A stretch of 64,000 bases of DNA from Autumnicola psychrophila (GCF_031846645.1 NZ_JAVRHN010000001.1:434001-498000); one strand, 5' to 3'. Shown: positions 8,672 through 16,620, numbered from the stretch's first letter. The notes: generated by a model not told the origin, from the letters alone. Numbers and translations: made by a program.

Positions 8672-8698
8672 AAAAAAGCCGCTGCGATTGGCAGCGGC
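8672..8698 (-). terminator. Intrinsic terminator 1 of the metY leader (attenuator)
   Basis: GCCGCTGC (8678-8685) and GCAGCGGC (8691-8698) form a perfect 8-bp GC stem with a 5-base loop, followed on the minus strand by six T (8677-8672). It lies 22 bases after the stop of leader peptide 1 and before leader peptide 2. Confidence 0.82.
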
Positions 8699-8719
8699 TT
8701 TTGCAAATATCTTTTCAGT

Positions 8720-8791
8720 TTATGCAATAAGGTACACTGCGGAAGGTTTCCACATCATGCACATCATCATGTCGCAATTGAACTGTTTCAT
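8720..8791 (-). CDS. Methionine-rich leader peptide 1
   Basis: 23 codons from the ATG at 8791, beginning MKQFNCDMMMCMMWKP and ending at TAA 8722-8720. Six of 23 residues are Met and two are Cys. It follows its promoter by about 20 bases and precedes terminator 1. GCAGTG (8740-8735), downstream of the Met codons, can pair with CGCTGC in the 5' arm of terminator 1 (one G-U pair); a ribosome stalled on the Met run would leave it free, while one that reaches the stop would cover it. This fits classical attenuation. Too short for standard gene finders. Confidence 0.72.
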   Translation of the reverse strand: MKQFNCDMMMCMMWKPSAVYLIA

Positions 8792-8810
8792 TGTTTGTTA
8801 TTCTCTAAGG

Positions 8811-8843
8811 CAAATATAACCACACAAAATTCTATTTTCCAAA
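8811..8843 (-). promoter_or_regulatory. Promoter of the metY leader
   Basis: On the minus strand TTTGG (8843-8839) and, about 21 bases on, TATATTTG (8818-8811), an exact TAnnTTTG. The expected transcript begins near 8804, a few bases before leader peptide 1. The remaining bases up to 9048 show nothing else recognisable. Confidence 0.65.
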
Positions 8844-9048
8844 TTAATTATTACTTTTTTGGGATTCTCAGTATGGATATGATAAATTCTGAAATCGGCA
8901 ATAAAAGGATTGTTCGCCTGTAAAGTTTATAAAGATAAACCAAACACTTTCCACTCTCTCTTATTTCGTCCGGCACCAGGGCTTTAAGAAAAATATTAAA
9001 GTAGTCCCAAGAAATTTATAAAATGATATGGTCCTCTGGTACTAGCTT

Positions 9049-9056
9049 TATCTTTG
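9049..9056 (+). promoter_or_regulatory. Promoter -7 element of the outer membrane protein gene
   Basis: TATCTTTG matches TAnnTTTG and sits 33 bases before the ATG at 9090. It also contains the upstream in-frame ATG region at 9054, which rules that codon out as the start. Confidence 0.55.
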
Positions 9057-9089
9057 CAGAATAAAGTGAATTTCAAAAAACAATACATT

Positions 9090-9707
9090 ATGAAAAAACT
9101 ATTGACTCTCGTTTTATTTTTTACCTTCGGCGTTACTCAGGCACAATTACAGGAAGGAAATTTGATGTTAGGTGCAGATTTGGGAAACGGCCTCGTTAGT
9201 CCCGCGAGTAGTGGACTGTTTGGGCTCAACGTCGGTTTAAATGATGGTGCGGGCTGGAATGTTGGTCTAAGTCCAAAAGCCGGTTTTATGATCACGGACA
9301 ATTTCATGTTAGGTGCAATCGTAAATCTTGGACACTATAAAACAAGCGAAGATTCTGACGGGGTTTTTGTTTATGGAGCACAGGCACTAACCAGGTTTTA
9401 TGTTAGTCCAGGAGAAGCTGATGTTGAAGATGTGGTTCCCGCCGGACAATTCTTTTTAGAAACAAATGCTGGTCTTGCCGGTAGAAATATTTCCGGTGGA
9501 TCGACAACTAACGGCTTTGCCTTTGGTTTTGGACCCGGGTATTCTTATTTCCTTACTGACAGTGTTGCACTCGAAGCTGCTCTTAAATACAACGGATTAG
9601 TAGGCGGCGGAAATGAAGATTACCAAAATTCATTAGGTTTAACGGTGGGTATACAGGTATTCCTGCCTCGTTCCAGTGCTGAAGAAGCAATAAATAATTT
9701 TGACTAA
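9090..9707 (+). CDS. Outer membrane beta-barrel protein
   Basis: 205 aa from the ATG at 9090. Residues 1-19 (MKKLLTLVLFFTFGVTQAQ) are a signal peptide. The rest is rich in Gly and aromatic residues with alternating strands (LGADLGNGL, WNVGLSPKAGFMI, AFGFGPGYSYFLT, LGLTVGIQVFLPR), as in small flavobacterial porin-like barrels. The earlier in-frame ATG at 9054 is inside the -7 promoter element and is not used. A single-gene unit ended by the terminator at 9733. The function is not known; it may be a structural outer membrane barrel. Confidence 0.82.
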   Translation: MKKLLTLVLFFTFGVTQAQLQEGNLMLGADLGNGLVSPASSGLFGLNVGLNDGAGWNVGLSPKAGFMITDNFMLGAIVNLGHYKTSEDSDGVFVYGAQALTRFYVSPGEADVEDVVPAGQFFLETNAGLAGRNISGGSTTNGFAFGFGPGYSYFLTDSVALEAALKYNGLVGGGNEDYQNSLGLTVGIQVFLPRSSAEEAINNFD

Positions 9708-9732
9708 ACAGGTAGAAATTTAATCTCCCTTT

Positions 9733-9768
9733 AAAATCCCTGTGATACAATCACGGGGATTTTTTTTG
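9733..9768 (+). terminator. Intrinsic terminator after the outer membrane protein gene
   Basis: TCCCTGTGA and TCACGGGGA form a 9-bp stem (one G-U pair) around TACAA, followed by eight T. It closes the 9090-9707 transcript. Confidence 0.8.
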
Positions 9769-9924
9769 TAATCTGCGCTAAGGACTGAGCGTTTGTTGGA
9801 GCATTTTTACATCTTTTTAGTTTTGAAAAGCGATCCGCGAAAGCCAGGCCCCGCTTTTTTAAGCAAAGGGCAGCGGACAACTTATAAAAACAAGTTAAAG
9901 GATTTTTCATCTAAACAATTTTTA

Positions 9925-9932
9925 TACATTTG
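9925..9932 (+). promoter_or_regulatory. Promoter -7 element for metK
   Basis: TACATTTG is an exact TAnnTTTG. The expected transcript start near 9938 is directly ahead of the riboswitch at 9946, which supports both calls. No clear -33 element. The GC-rich stretch 9826-9880 further upstream was not recognised. Confidence 0.6.
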
Positions 9933-9945
9933 TACCGAATTATTT

Positions 9946-10051
9946 ACAGGGAAAGATTTGACTGATTGCAACCCTAAAATATATTACTCATAAGAGTGGT
10001 ATATAAGCTGAATCAAACTTCAGCTGAAAATGCTAAAGCAGTGATACACTC
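9946..10051 (+). ncRNA. SAM-II-like riboswitch of metK with expanded loop
   Basis: Stem P1 is AGGG (9948-9951) with CCCT (9972-9975). Loop 1 reads GATTTGACTGATTGCAA, very close to the SAM-II loop as I remember it. The 3' part GCTAAAGCAGT (10032-10042) supplies the conserved GCTAAA, and CAGT (10039-10042) pairs with ACTG (9961-9964) as the pseudoknot. Between P1 and GCTAAA lies an insert of about 55 bases with two hairpins: ACTC-ATAA-GAGT (9986-9997) and AGCTGAA/TTCAGCT (10006-10025). GAGT can instead pair with ACTC at 10048-10051, and GTAT with ATAC, an alternative fold. It would shut off metK when SAM is high; not verified against a covariance model. Confidence 0.62.
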
Positions 10052-10104
10052 CTATAGCCTTTTGCACGTCATTTTCCTACCTGTTTTTCTTAAAAATTGA
10101 AAAC

Positions 10105-11361
10105 ATGGCGTATTTATTTACTTCTGAAAGTGTATCTGAAGGTCATCCCGATAAAATCGCAGACCAGATTAGTGATACTCTTTTAGATAATTTCCTTGCA
10201 TTTGATGAAGAATCCAAAGTTGCATGCGAAACCCTTGTTACAACAGGGCAGATTGTTTTAGCCGGAGAAGTGCGAAGCAATACTTACCTGGATTTACAAA
10301 ATATTGCCCGTGGTGTTGTTAATGAAATAGGGTATACCAAAGGGGAATATATGTTTAGCGGTGATTCCTGTGGTGTTATTTCGCTTATACATGAACAATC
10401 CCAGGATATTTATCAGGGCGTTGATCGCGGTAAAAAAGAAGAACAGGGTGCCGGCGACCAGGGAATGATGTTTGGCTATGCCACTAACGAGACTGAAAAT
10501 TATATGCCATTGGCGCTCGACATTTCTCATAAAATCCTTATTGAGCTTGCAAAGCTAAGAAGGGAAGGTGAAGAAATTAAATACCTGCGACCAGATTCCA
10601 AGAGCCAGGTGACGATAGAATATAGTGACGATAATATTCCGCAACGGATTGTGGCCATTGTAGTTTCTACCCAGCATGATGAGTTTGATGAGGATGATCA
10701 AAAAATGCTGGACAAAATTAACAAAGACATTAAGGAAATTCTTATTCCAAGGGTGAAAAAACGTTTACCCGATTATGTTCAGAAACTATTTACAGATGAG
10801 ATCAAATACCATATTAACCCCACCGGAAAGTTTGTTATTGGTGGGCCACATGGAGATGCCGGGTTAACCGGAAGAAAAATTATCGTGGATACGTACGGAG
10901 GAAAAGGAGCTCATGGTGGTGGTGCCTTTTCAGGAAAAGACCCGAGTAAAGTGGACCGTTCAGCTGCTTATGCTTCCAGACATATCGCTAAAAATCTTGT
11001 TGCTGCAGGACTTTCTGACGAAGTTCTTGTGCAGGTTTCTTATGCTATTGGCGTGGTAGAGCCGACTTCCATTTTTGTTGACACCTACGGGAAATCCAAT
11101 GTAGATATGACCAACGGTGAAATCGCTAAAAAAGTAGCTGAAATCTTTGACATGAGACCTTCAGCAATAGAAGAGCGGCTAAAATTGAGAAATCCTATAT
11201 ATAGAGAAACTGCAGCTTATGGTCATATGGGAAAAGAACCGAGAACAATTACCAAGATTTTCAAAAGCCCGTATTCCGGAGAGGTCAAAAAAGAAGTAGA
11301 ACTTTTTACCTGGGAAAAACTTGATTACGTAGAAAAAGTTAAGGAAGCATTCGGGTTGTAA
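10105..11361 (+). CDS. metK: S-adenosylmethionine synthetase (MetK)
   Basis: 418 aa cytosolic enzyme that makes SAM from methionine and ATP. The family signatures are all present: FTSESVSEGHPDKIADQISD at the N-terminus, GAGDQGMMFGYA (residues 113-124), and GGPHGDAGLTGRKIIVDTYGG with GGGAFSGKDPSKVDRSAAY. Slightly longer than the 384 aa E. coli protein, as in other Bacteroidetes. It stands alone on the plus strand behind the SAM-II-like riboswitch and is closed by the terminator at 11423. It consumes the product of the divergent met operon. Confidence 0.98.
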   Translation: MAYLFTSESVSEGHPDKIADQISDTLLDNFLAFDEESKVACETLVTTGQIVLAGEVRSNTYLDLQNIARGVVNEIGYTKGEYMFSGDSCGVISLIHEQSQDIYQGVDRGKKEEQGAGDQGMMFGYATNETENYMPLALDISHKILIELAKLRREGEEIKYLRPDSKSQVTIEYSDDNIPQRIVAIVVSTQHDEFDEDDQKMLDKINKDIKEILIPRVKKRLPDYVQKLFTDEIKYHINPTGKFVIGGPHGDAGLTGRKIIVDTYGGKGAHGGGAFSGKDPSKVDRSAAYASRHIAKNLVAAGLSDEVLVQVSYAIGVVEPTSIFVDTYGKSNVDMTNGEIAKKVAEIFDMRPSAIEERLKLRNPIYRETAAYGHMGKEPRTITKIFKSPYSGEVKKEVELFTWEKLDYVEKVKEAFGL

Positions 11362-11422
11362 AATCTACATCCCATAACCCCCAAAAGGGGAATTGATATA
11401 AATAAAACTCTTCTGTATAAAC

Positions 11423-11462
11423 AAACCTCATAGATTTGAAAAATCTGTGAGGTTTTGTTTTT
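11423..11462 (+). terminator. Terminator between metK and the convergent oxidoreductase gene
   Basis: AAACCTCATAGATTT (11423-11437) pairs with AAATCTGTGAGGTTT (11441-11455) over 15 bp with one G-U pair, then TGTTTTT. The A-rich 5' side lets it act on both strands. Its core matches the terminator at 16730. Confidence 0.8.
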
Positions 11463-11496
11463 GATGTCCAAGCTTTACTGCCGGAGAAATTTTCTG

Positions 11497-12648
11497 TTAG
11501 TACTGAATTTCCACACGCTCCCCATTATTTCGGGCCGATTCATAAATCGCCATGATAATCTTCATATCCCTAACGCCCATTTCGCCCGGCACTATAGATT
11601 CCTGATTTTTACTAAAACTTTCTGCCTGGCTGTCCATTTGTATCGCCTGTTCGTAAACATTGGGGAAATCCATTTTCCCTTCGCTGGTTTCTCCCTCTTT
11701 ACCTTCGTAAGAATAGGCGGGATCCAATTTCCACCAGCCATTTTCGGCTTCAGCAGATAATAATTTCTTTCCTTCGGGATCTGCATAACTGGTTTCACAT
11801 TCAGCCACTACCCCATCTTCAAATTCCATTTCCCATTTTACAGACTGTTCCACATCCCGGAAATAAGCCGGGTGGGTGATCTCTCCGAATTCAGCTTTCA
11901 CAGCAATTGGTTTTTTACCCATGGTATAAACCGCTCCCTGCACGCAATATATCCCCAGGTCCATTAATGGACCGCCACCGGCACGTTCTTTATCCAGACG
12001 CCACACATCCAGGCTGCCCCCGGTCATGTCACTGCTGTCTGCAGCTTTTATGCTCTTCACTTTTCCGAAAATTTTATTCTGGCCAAGCTCCATGACGCGC
12101 TTATTAAAAGGTTCAAAGTGCAGGCGGTAACCAATCGCTAGTTTTACTCCGTTAGCATTACAGGCATCAACCATTCGCTGAGCCTCCTCTGCAGTTGTGG
12201 CCATTGGTTTTTCACAAATCACATGCTTTTTAGCTTCTGCTGCACGTATTGTAAATTCCGCATGAAAGGCTATTGGCAGTACAACATAAACTATATCTAT
12301 GTCGTTATTATTGGCAATTTCATCAAAATTGTCATAATTATAGACATTTCCTTCCGGAATATTGTACTTACTTTTCCATACTTCTGCTTTTGAAGGGGAA
12401 CCGGTCACAATTCCTGCTAGGTGGCAATTTTCTGTTTCCTGCAAGGCAGGTGCCAGTTGATTTGTACTGTAACGACCCAGACCCACCAGTGCAATCCCCA
12501 TACTTTTAAGTGGCTTACCAGATTCTCCGGCTGCTGCCTCCATAAATGAATAAAGAGGAGAAGTCATTAATGCTCCGCCGGTAGCCAGACCCATCCCTTT
12601 TAAAAATTTTCGCCTGTTGCAGCAGTTATAATTATTATCGTTGCTCAT
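11497..12648 (-). CDS. Tat-exported Gfo/Idh/MocA family oxidoreductase
   Basis: 383 aa. The twin-arginine signal CCNRRKFLKGMGLATGGALM (residues 9-28) predicts export by Tat, which suits a protein that folds around its nucleotide in the cytosol. The Rossmann fold follows (MGIALVGLGRYSTNQLAP), then VICEKPMATT with the family EKP motif, and the C-terminal sugar-binding half, including GGGPLMDLGIYC. Close in layout to glucose-fructose oxidoreductase; the substrate is unknown. The SDR gene lies 9 bases upstream, so the two are probably one operon. Confidence 0.88.
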   Translation of the reverse strand: MSNDNNYNCCNRRKFLKGMGLATGGALMTSPLYSFMEAAAGESGKPLKSMGIALVGLGRYSTNQLAPALQETENCHLAGIVTGSPSKAEVWKSKYNIPEGNVYNYDNFDEIANNNDIDIVYVVLPIAFHAEFTIRAAEAKKHVICEKPMATTAEEAQRMVDACNANGVKLAIGYRLHFEPFNKRVMELGQNKIFGKVKSIKAADSSDMTGGSLDVWRLDKERAGGGPLMDLGIYCVQGAVYTMGKKPIAVKAEFGEITHPAYFRDVEQSVKWEMEFEDGVVAECETSYADPEGKKLLSAEAENGWWKLDPAYSYEGKEGETSEGKMDFPNVYEQAIQMDSQAESFSKNQESIVPGEMGVRDMKIIMAIYESARNNGERVEIQY

Positions 12649-12657
12649 AATCTGCTA

Positions 12658-13527
12658 TTAAATTGTAGGTGTTCCTCCCGTAATCTGCACGGTAGAACCC
12701 GTCATGTAACTTGAACCTTCTGAAGCCAGCAACACATAAGCTGCAGCAAGTTCTGCCGGTTGTCCTGCACGCTTCAGGGGAGTATTTTTTCCGAATTGTT
12801 TTACTTCTTCCATTGGCATGGTAGCAGGAATAAGCGGTGTCCAGATGGGCCCCGGGGCCACACAATTTACTCTTATTCCTTTATCTGCAAGCAGCTGGGC
12901 AAGGTTGGCTGTAAAATTCTGAATTGCTCCTTTGGTAGCTGCATAAGCCAGCAAAACCGGTTTAGGCTTATAAGCATTAATAGAAGTGGTATTAACTATT
13001 GTGCTACCCGGCTTCATGTGTGGTTCTGCGGCTTTGCACAGGTAGAACATAGAGTAAATGTTTGTTTTAAAAGTATAATCCCACTCTTCACTGGAAACGT
13101 CCTGCAAAGATTCACGTGCCATTTGAAATGCGGCATTGTTCACAAGGATATCAATTTGTCCAAATTCCTCTACTGCCTTACGAACAATCTCTTTACAATG
13201 CTCCTGTTCACTCACATCACCAGCAATGAGAAGAGCCTTTCTTCCCGCTTCTTCCACATATTTAGCGGTTTCTTTAGCATCCTCATGCTCTTCGAGATAA
13301 GAGATAACCACATTGGCACCCTCGCGGGCATAAGCTATGGCCACTGCCCTTCCTATACCCGAATCGCCACCGGTTATAAGGGCATTTTTACCTTCCAGTT
13401 TTCCGGAACCTTTATAAGAACTCTCCCCGTGATCTACCTGAGGCTGCATTTCATTTTCATGGCCCGGTTCATCTTGTCTTTGTTCAGGATAAGGTGGTTT
13501 TACGTGTTTTTCTTGTGGATCTTTCAT
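12658..13527 (-). CDS. SDR family oxidoreductase (YghA-like)
   Basis: 289 aa short-chain dehydrogenase with a hydrophilic N-terminal extension of about 45 residues (MKDPQEKHVKPPYPEQRQDE), then ALITGGDSGIGRAVAIAYAREG for NAD(P), NNAAFQ, and the catalytic Tyr-x3-Lys in YAATKGA. The extension and the GGDSGIGR motif are typical of the YghA/general-stress SDR group, often linked to osmotic stress. The substrate cannot be told. The Tat oxidoreductase gene follows after 9 bases. Confidence 0.88.
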   Translation of the reverse strand: MKDPQEKHVKPPYPEQRQDEPGHENEMQPQVDHGESSYKGSGKLEGKNALITGGDSGIGRAVAIAYAREGANVVISYLEEHEDAKETAKYVEEAGRKALLIAGDVSEQEHCKEIVRKAVEEFGQIDILVNNAAFQMARESLQDVSSEEWDYTFKTNIYSMFYLCKAAEPHMKPGSTIVNTTSINAYKPKPVLLAYAATKGAIQNFTANLAQLLADKGIRVNCVAPGPIWTPLIPATMPMEEVKQFGKNTPLKRAGQPAELAAAYVLLASEGSSYMTGSTVQITGGTPTI

Positions 13528-13838
13528 AATTTGAATGGTTAATTTTTAAAAAATATGGCCCTTTTCTATTTGTAAACAATTTGTTTCATTTTTATTCCGA
13601 AGAAATTGTAACAGCAGAAATAAGAGACCTTCTTAAAATTACCAATATCGGCATGGTAGATAAAAGTCTGGTCGCTAAATCTTTCATAAATTTTTAGGAT
13701 GTGAAAAATTCTTAGCAGAAACTCTTCTTCATTTTTCAACCCTGATCGGCAAAAATATTTTTGACGTTTTCTTCGGAAAGGTTTAACAACTGGCAAGGTT
13801 TAATTTGTCTATTTTTAAAAAGAACCAATACTACTCCT
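13528..13838. other. Intergenic region between divergent SDR and acyl-CoA dehydrogenase genes
   Basis: About 310 bases. AT-rich; short open frames on the minus strand (for instance 13566-13796) have no protein-like composition. A TTTAATTTG near 13799 resembles a -7 element one base off spacing for the downstream gene. Nothing else recognised. Confidence 0.4.
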
Positions 13839-15203
13839 ATGTCATTCTTTGGAAAAGTCAGAAACACGATTAACCTATTAAAGTCGGTTGATCTCGACCA
13901 ACTACAGCAAATCAACAAGCAAATAGACCTTTCTGAAGCAATGAAAGCATTGGGCACTCTGGATGACAGGCAACTGAAGGGGCTGATGAAAATGTTAAAA
14001 ACAAAGCAGCAAAAAGGAGAAAAAGAACTCCCTCCTACAGATGCCGACTTTTATAACCTGGACCTTAAACTGACTAAGGAGCAACGTGAACTGCAGATGA
14101 AGGTCCGCAACTTTATGGAAAAAGAAGTCCGTCCAATTGCCAATGATCATTGGAACCGCGCTAAATTTCCTTTTGAAATTATAGAAAAATTTAAATCACT
14201 TAATATCGCCGGGGTTCCTTACGAAGGCTATGGATGCCCAAATTTGCCATTTTTAATGGAAGGCATTATTGCACAGGAAATTGCAAGAGTAGATGTCTCT
14301 ATTTCTACATTTTTCGGTGTGCACAGCGGACTGGCAATGGGTTCTATCTACCTGTGCGGAAGTGAAGAACAAAAACAGGAATGGTTGCCACAAATGCAAA
14401 AGCTGGATAAAATTGGTGCTTTTGGTTTAACCGAACCGAATGTAGGTTCCGGAGCTGCCGGAGGACTGGAAACCACCTGTAAATTTGATGGTGAAAACTG
14501 GGTTATCAACGGTCAAAAAAAATGGATAGGAAACGCAACTTTTGCAGATGTGATCATCATTTGGGCCAGAGATATAGACAGTAACCAGGTGAAAGGATTT
14601 TTGGTCAGAAAAGAAAATCCCGGTTTTAAAGCCGAAAAAATGGAAGATAAAATGGCGCTGAGAATAGTTCAAAATGCGCTTATTACCCTCACCGATTGTA
14701 AAGTACCGGAAAGCGACAGGTTACAAAATGCAAATTCATTTAAGGATACAGCAAAAGTACTTAGAATGACCCGTGCAGGAGTTGCGTGGCAGGCAGTAGG
14801 CTGTGCCCGTGGTGCTTATGAAAGTGCTTTGGCATATACTAAAAAGAGGGAACAATTCGGCAGGCCAATTGCATCCTATCAGCTAATTCAGAATCACCTT
14901 GTCGAGATGCTTTCCAACCTTACTGCGATGCAAACATTGGTTTTCCGGCTAAGTGAAATGCAGGATCAGGACATGCTCACAGATGAACATGCATCTCTTG
15001 CCAAGGTTTACTGTAGTATGCGCACAAGGGATGTTGTAAGCCGTGCCCGTGAAGTTTTAGGCGGTAACGGAATTTTACTGGAACATGACGTTGCCCGTTT
15101 TGTAGCCGACGCCGAAGCTATTTACAGCTATGAAGGAACAAAAGAAATAAATTCTCTCATTGTAGGAAGAGCCATTACAGGCTTTAGTGCATTTGTGAGC
15201 TAA
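13839..15203 (+). CDS. Acyl-CoA dehydrogenase, glutaryl-CoA dehydrogenase-like
   Basis: 454 aa from the ATG at 13839; an earlier in-frame ATG at 13761 would add an unlike leader and is not chosen. An N-terminal extension of about 85 residues (IDLSEAMKALGTLDDRQLKGLM) precedes the dehydrogenase fold. The motifs AFGLTEPNVGSGAAG, WIGNATFADV, REQFGRPIASYQLIQ and IYSYEGTKEINSLIVGRAITG place it near glutaryl-CoA dehydrogenase, with the catalytic Glu in YEGT. It oxidises an acyl-CoA and passes electrons to ETF (etfBA lies at 51 kb). Substrate unknown. The GhrA-like gene follows after 25 bases. Confidence 0.88.
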   Translation: MSFFGKVRNTINLLKSVDLDQLQQINKQIDLSEAMKALGTLDDRQLKGLMKMLKTKQQKGEKELPPTDADFYNLDLKLTKEQRELQMKVRNFMEKEVRPIANDHWNRAKFPFEIIEKFKSLNIAGVPYEGYGCPNLPFLMEGIIAQEIARVDVSISTFFGVHSGLAMGSIYLCGSEEQKQEWLPQMQKLDKIGAFGLTEPNVGSGAAGGLETTCKFDGENWVINGQKKWIGNATFADVIIIWARDIDSNQVKGFLVRKENPGFKAEKMEDKMALRIVQNALITLTDCKVPESDRLQNANSFKDTAKVLRMTRAGVAWQAVGCARGAYESALAYTKKREQFGRPIASYQLIQNHLVEMLSNLTAMQTLVFRLSEMQDQDMLTDEHASLAKVYCSMRTRDVVSRAREVLGGNGILLEHDVARFVADAEAIYSYEGTKEINSLIVGRAITGFSAFVS

Positions 15204-15228
15204 TATTAATAAAAAAAGGAAAAGAAAA

Positions 15229-16158
15229 ATGTCATTTTTAATTGTAAGTCCGGGCAGAGACCCGCAACCCTGGTTAGAAGCTTTAAAAAATCAACATCCG
15301 GGACTAAATATTTATGTATACCCGGAAGACCACGACAAAGAAGAAGTGGAGTTTGCACTCGCCTGGAACCATCCGCGGGGCTTGTTCAAAAATTATCCGA
15401 ATTTAAAAGTAGTAGCCTCTATGGGTGCTGGTGTGGACCACATCACCAGCGACAGGGAACTACCTGAAAATATAAAAATTACACGAGTAGTAGACCAGCA
15501 GCTCACAACAGATATGAGTGATTTCGTGCTGGCCCAGGTGATGGACCACGTGAGACGACTTTCTTATTATAAAGCCCAACAGGTAGAAAAAACCTGGAAC
15601 AGGAAACCTTATAAAAGACCTAAAAATACTACAGTAGGTATAATGGGAATTGGCGTTTTAGGATCTGCTGTAGGTGAAAAACTGGCGAAGAATGGTTTTA
15701 ATGTTCTTGGATGGGCTAAAAGTTCTAAAGACAAGAAAGACATTAATACGTATTGCGGAAAAGAAGGACTGGAAGAATTTCTTCCGCAGGTAGAAATTCT
15801 TGTTTGTCTACTGCCGCTTACTTCCAAAACAGAAAACATTCTCAACATGGATTTATTTGATCAACTGCCTGAAGGAGCTTACGTGATAAACGTAGCCAGG
15901 GGAGAACATCTTGTAGAACAGGATTTACTCAGGATGATTGGCAGCGGACACTTGTCCGGAGCTGCACTGGATGTATTTAGGGAAGAACCTTTACCCGAAG
16001 AGCATCCTTTCTGGACCGAGCCTAAAATTCATATCACTCCGCATATCGCCAGTGTTACTAAAGCTTCCTCTGTTGTCCCACAGATTATTGAAAATTATGA
16101 ACGTCTTCAGGACGATGAGCCGCTGAAAAACGTGGTAGAAAGAGATAAAGGTTATTAA
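15229..16158 (+). CDS. ghrA: Glyoxylate/hydroxypyruvate reductase A (GhrA-like)
   Basis: 309 aa D-isomer specific 2-hydroxyacid dehydrogenase. Start PGRDPQPWLEAL and ASMGAGVDHI match the GhrA subgroup. NAD(P) motif GIMGIGVLGSAVGEKL, catalytic Arg in NVARGEHL, Glu in FREEPLPEEHPFW and His in ITPHIAS are all present. It reduces glyoxylate and hydroxypyruvate to glycolate and glycerate. It lies 25 bases after the acyl-CoA dehydrogenase and 9 bases before the universal stress protein gene, so the three are likely co-transcribed. Confidence 0.87.
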   Translation: MSFLIVSPGRDPQPWLEALKNQHPGLNIYVYPEDHDKEEVEFALAWNHPRGLFKNYPNLKVVASMGAGVDHITSDRELPENIKITRVVDQQLTTDMSDFVLAQVMDHVRRLSYYKAQQVEKTWNRKPYKRPKNTTVGIMGIGVLGSAVGEKLAKNGFNVLGWAKSSKDKKDINTYCGKEGLEEFLPQVEILVCLLPLTSKTENILNMDLFDQLPEGAYVINVARGEHLVEQDLLRMIGSGHLSGAALDVFREEPLPEEHPFWTEPKIHITPHIASVTKASSVVPQIIENYERLQDDEPLKNVVERDKGY

Positions 16159-16167
16159 ATTAATAAA

Positions 16168-16620
16168 ATGGTAGGGATAAACAACATTCTTGTTGCAGTA
16201 GATTTTGATGAATCAGTAGGCAACTTACTCAATTATACTGAAAGCCTTGCCGAAAAATATGATGCAAAAATCTGGCTCCTCCACGTTGCAGACCCGGAGC
16301 CAGATTTTATAGGCTATGAGCCAGGCCCGCAGTATATAAGAGATTTAAAGGCTGAAGAATATCGTGATGAACACCGAAAGTTACAGGCCTTGTGCGACAG
16401 GTTTTTAAGTAAAAATCTTCATGCTGAAGCGCTTCTCATCCAGGGTTCGACGGTAGAAATGATCCTGAAAGAAGCTGAAGAGTTGCAGGCTGACCTTATG
16501 ATTGTAAATACTCATAAACATGGCTTTTTCTTCAACCTTTTTTCCGAAAGTGTGTCTTTAGAACTATTTAAAAAATCAAATATTCCTCTGCTCACCATTC
16601 CGGTAGACGGAGTTGAGTAA
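16168..16620 (+). CDS. Universal stress protein (UspA family)
   Basis: 150 aa single-domain Usp: ILVAVDFDESVGNLLNYTESLA at the N-terminus and, near the C-terminus, VNTHKHGFFFNLFSESVSLEL with SNIPLLTIPV. The usual ATP loop G-x2-G-x9-G-S is poorly kept, so ATP binding is doubtful. Last gene of the 13.8-16.6 kb operon, before the terminator at 16730. It probably aids survival in stress; the specific role is unknown. Confidence 0.85.
   Translation: MVGINNILVAVDFDESVGNLLNYTESLAEKYDAKIWLLHVADPEPDFIGYEPGPQYIRDLKAEEYRDEHRKLQALCDRFLSKNLHAEALLIQGSTVEMILKEAEELQADLMIVNTHKHGFFFNLFSESVSLELFKKSNIPLLTIPVDGVE

Noticed and set aside
8530..8727. A single 65-aa protein from the ATG at 8727
   Set aside because: It would run through terminator 1. 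The Met-rich ORF from 8619 (or 8643) fits the leader architecture better.
8427..8800. S-box (SAM-I) riboswitch in the metY leader
   Set aside because: None of the S-box core blocks (CTTATC...AGAG, GGAGGGA, GCAACC) is present on the coding strand; the leader is fully explained by two ORFs and two terminators.
9793..9993. 66-aa open frame before metK
   Set aside because: It crosses the metK promoter element and the riboswitch core and has no protein-like composition.
12760..13542. 260-aa plus-strand open frame opposite the SDR gene
   Set aside because: Antisense shadow; the SDR on the minus strand has all motifs.
13566..13796. 76-aa minus-strand frame in the 13.5 kb gap
   Set aside because: No start context, no recognised motif, and its upstream end overlaps the acyl-CoA dehydrogenase leader.
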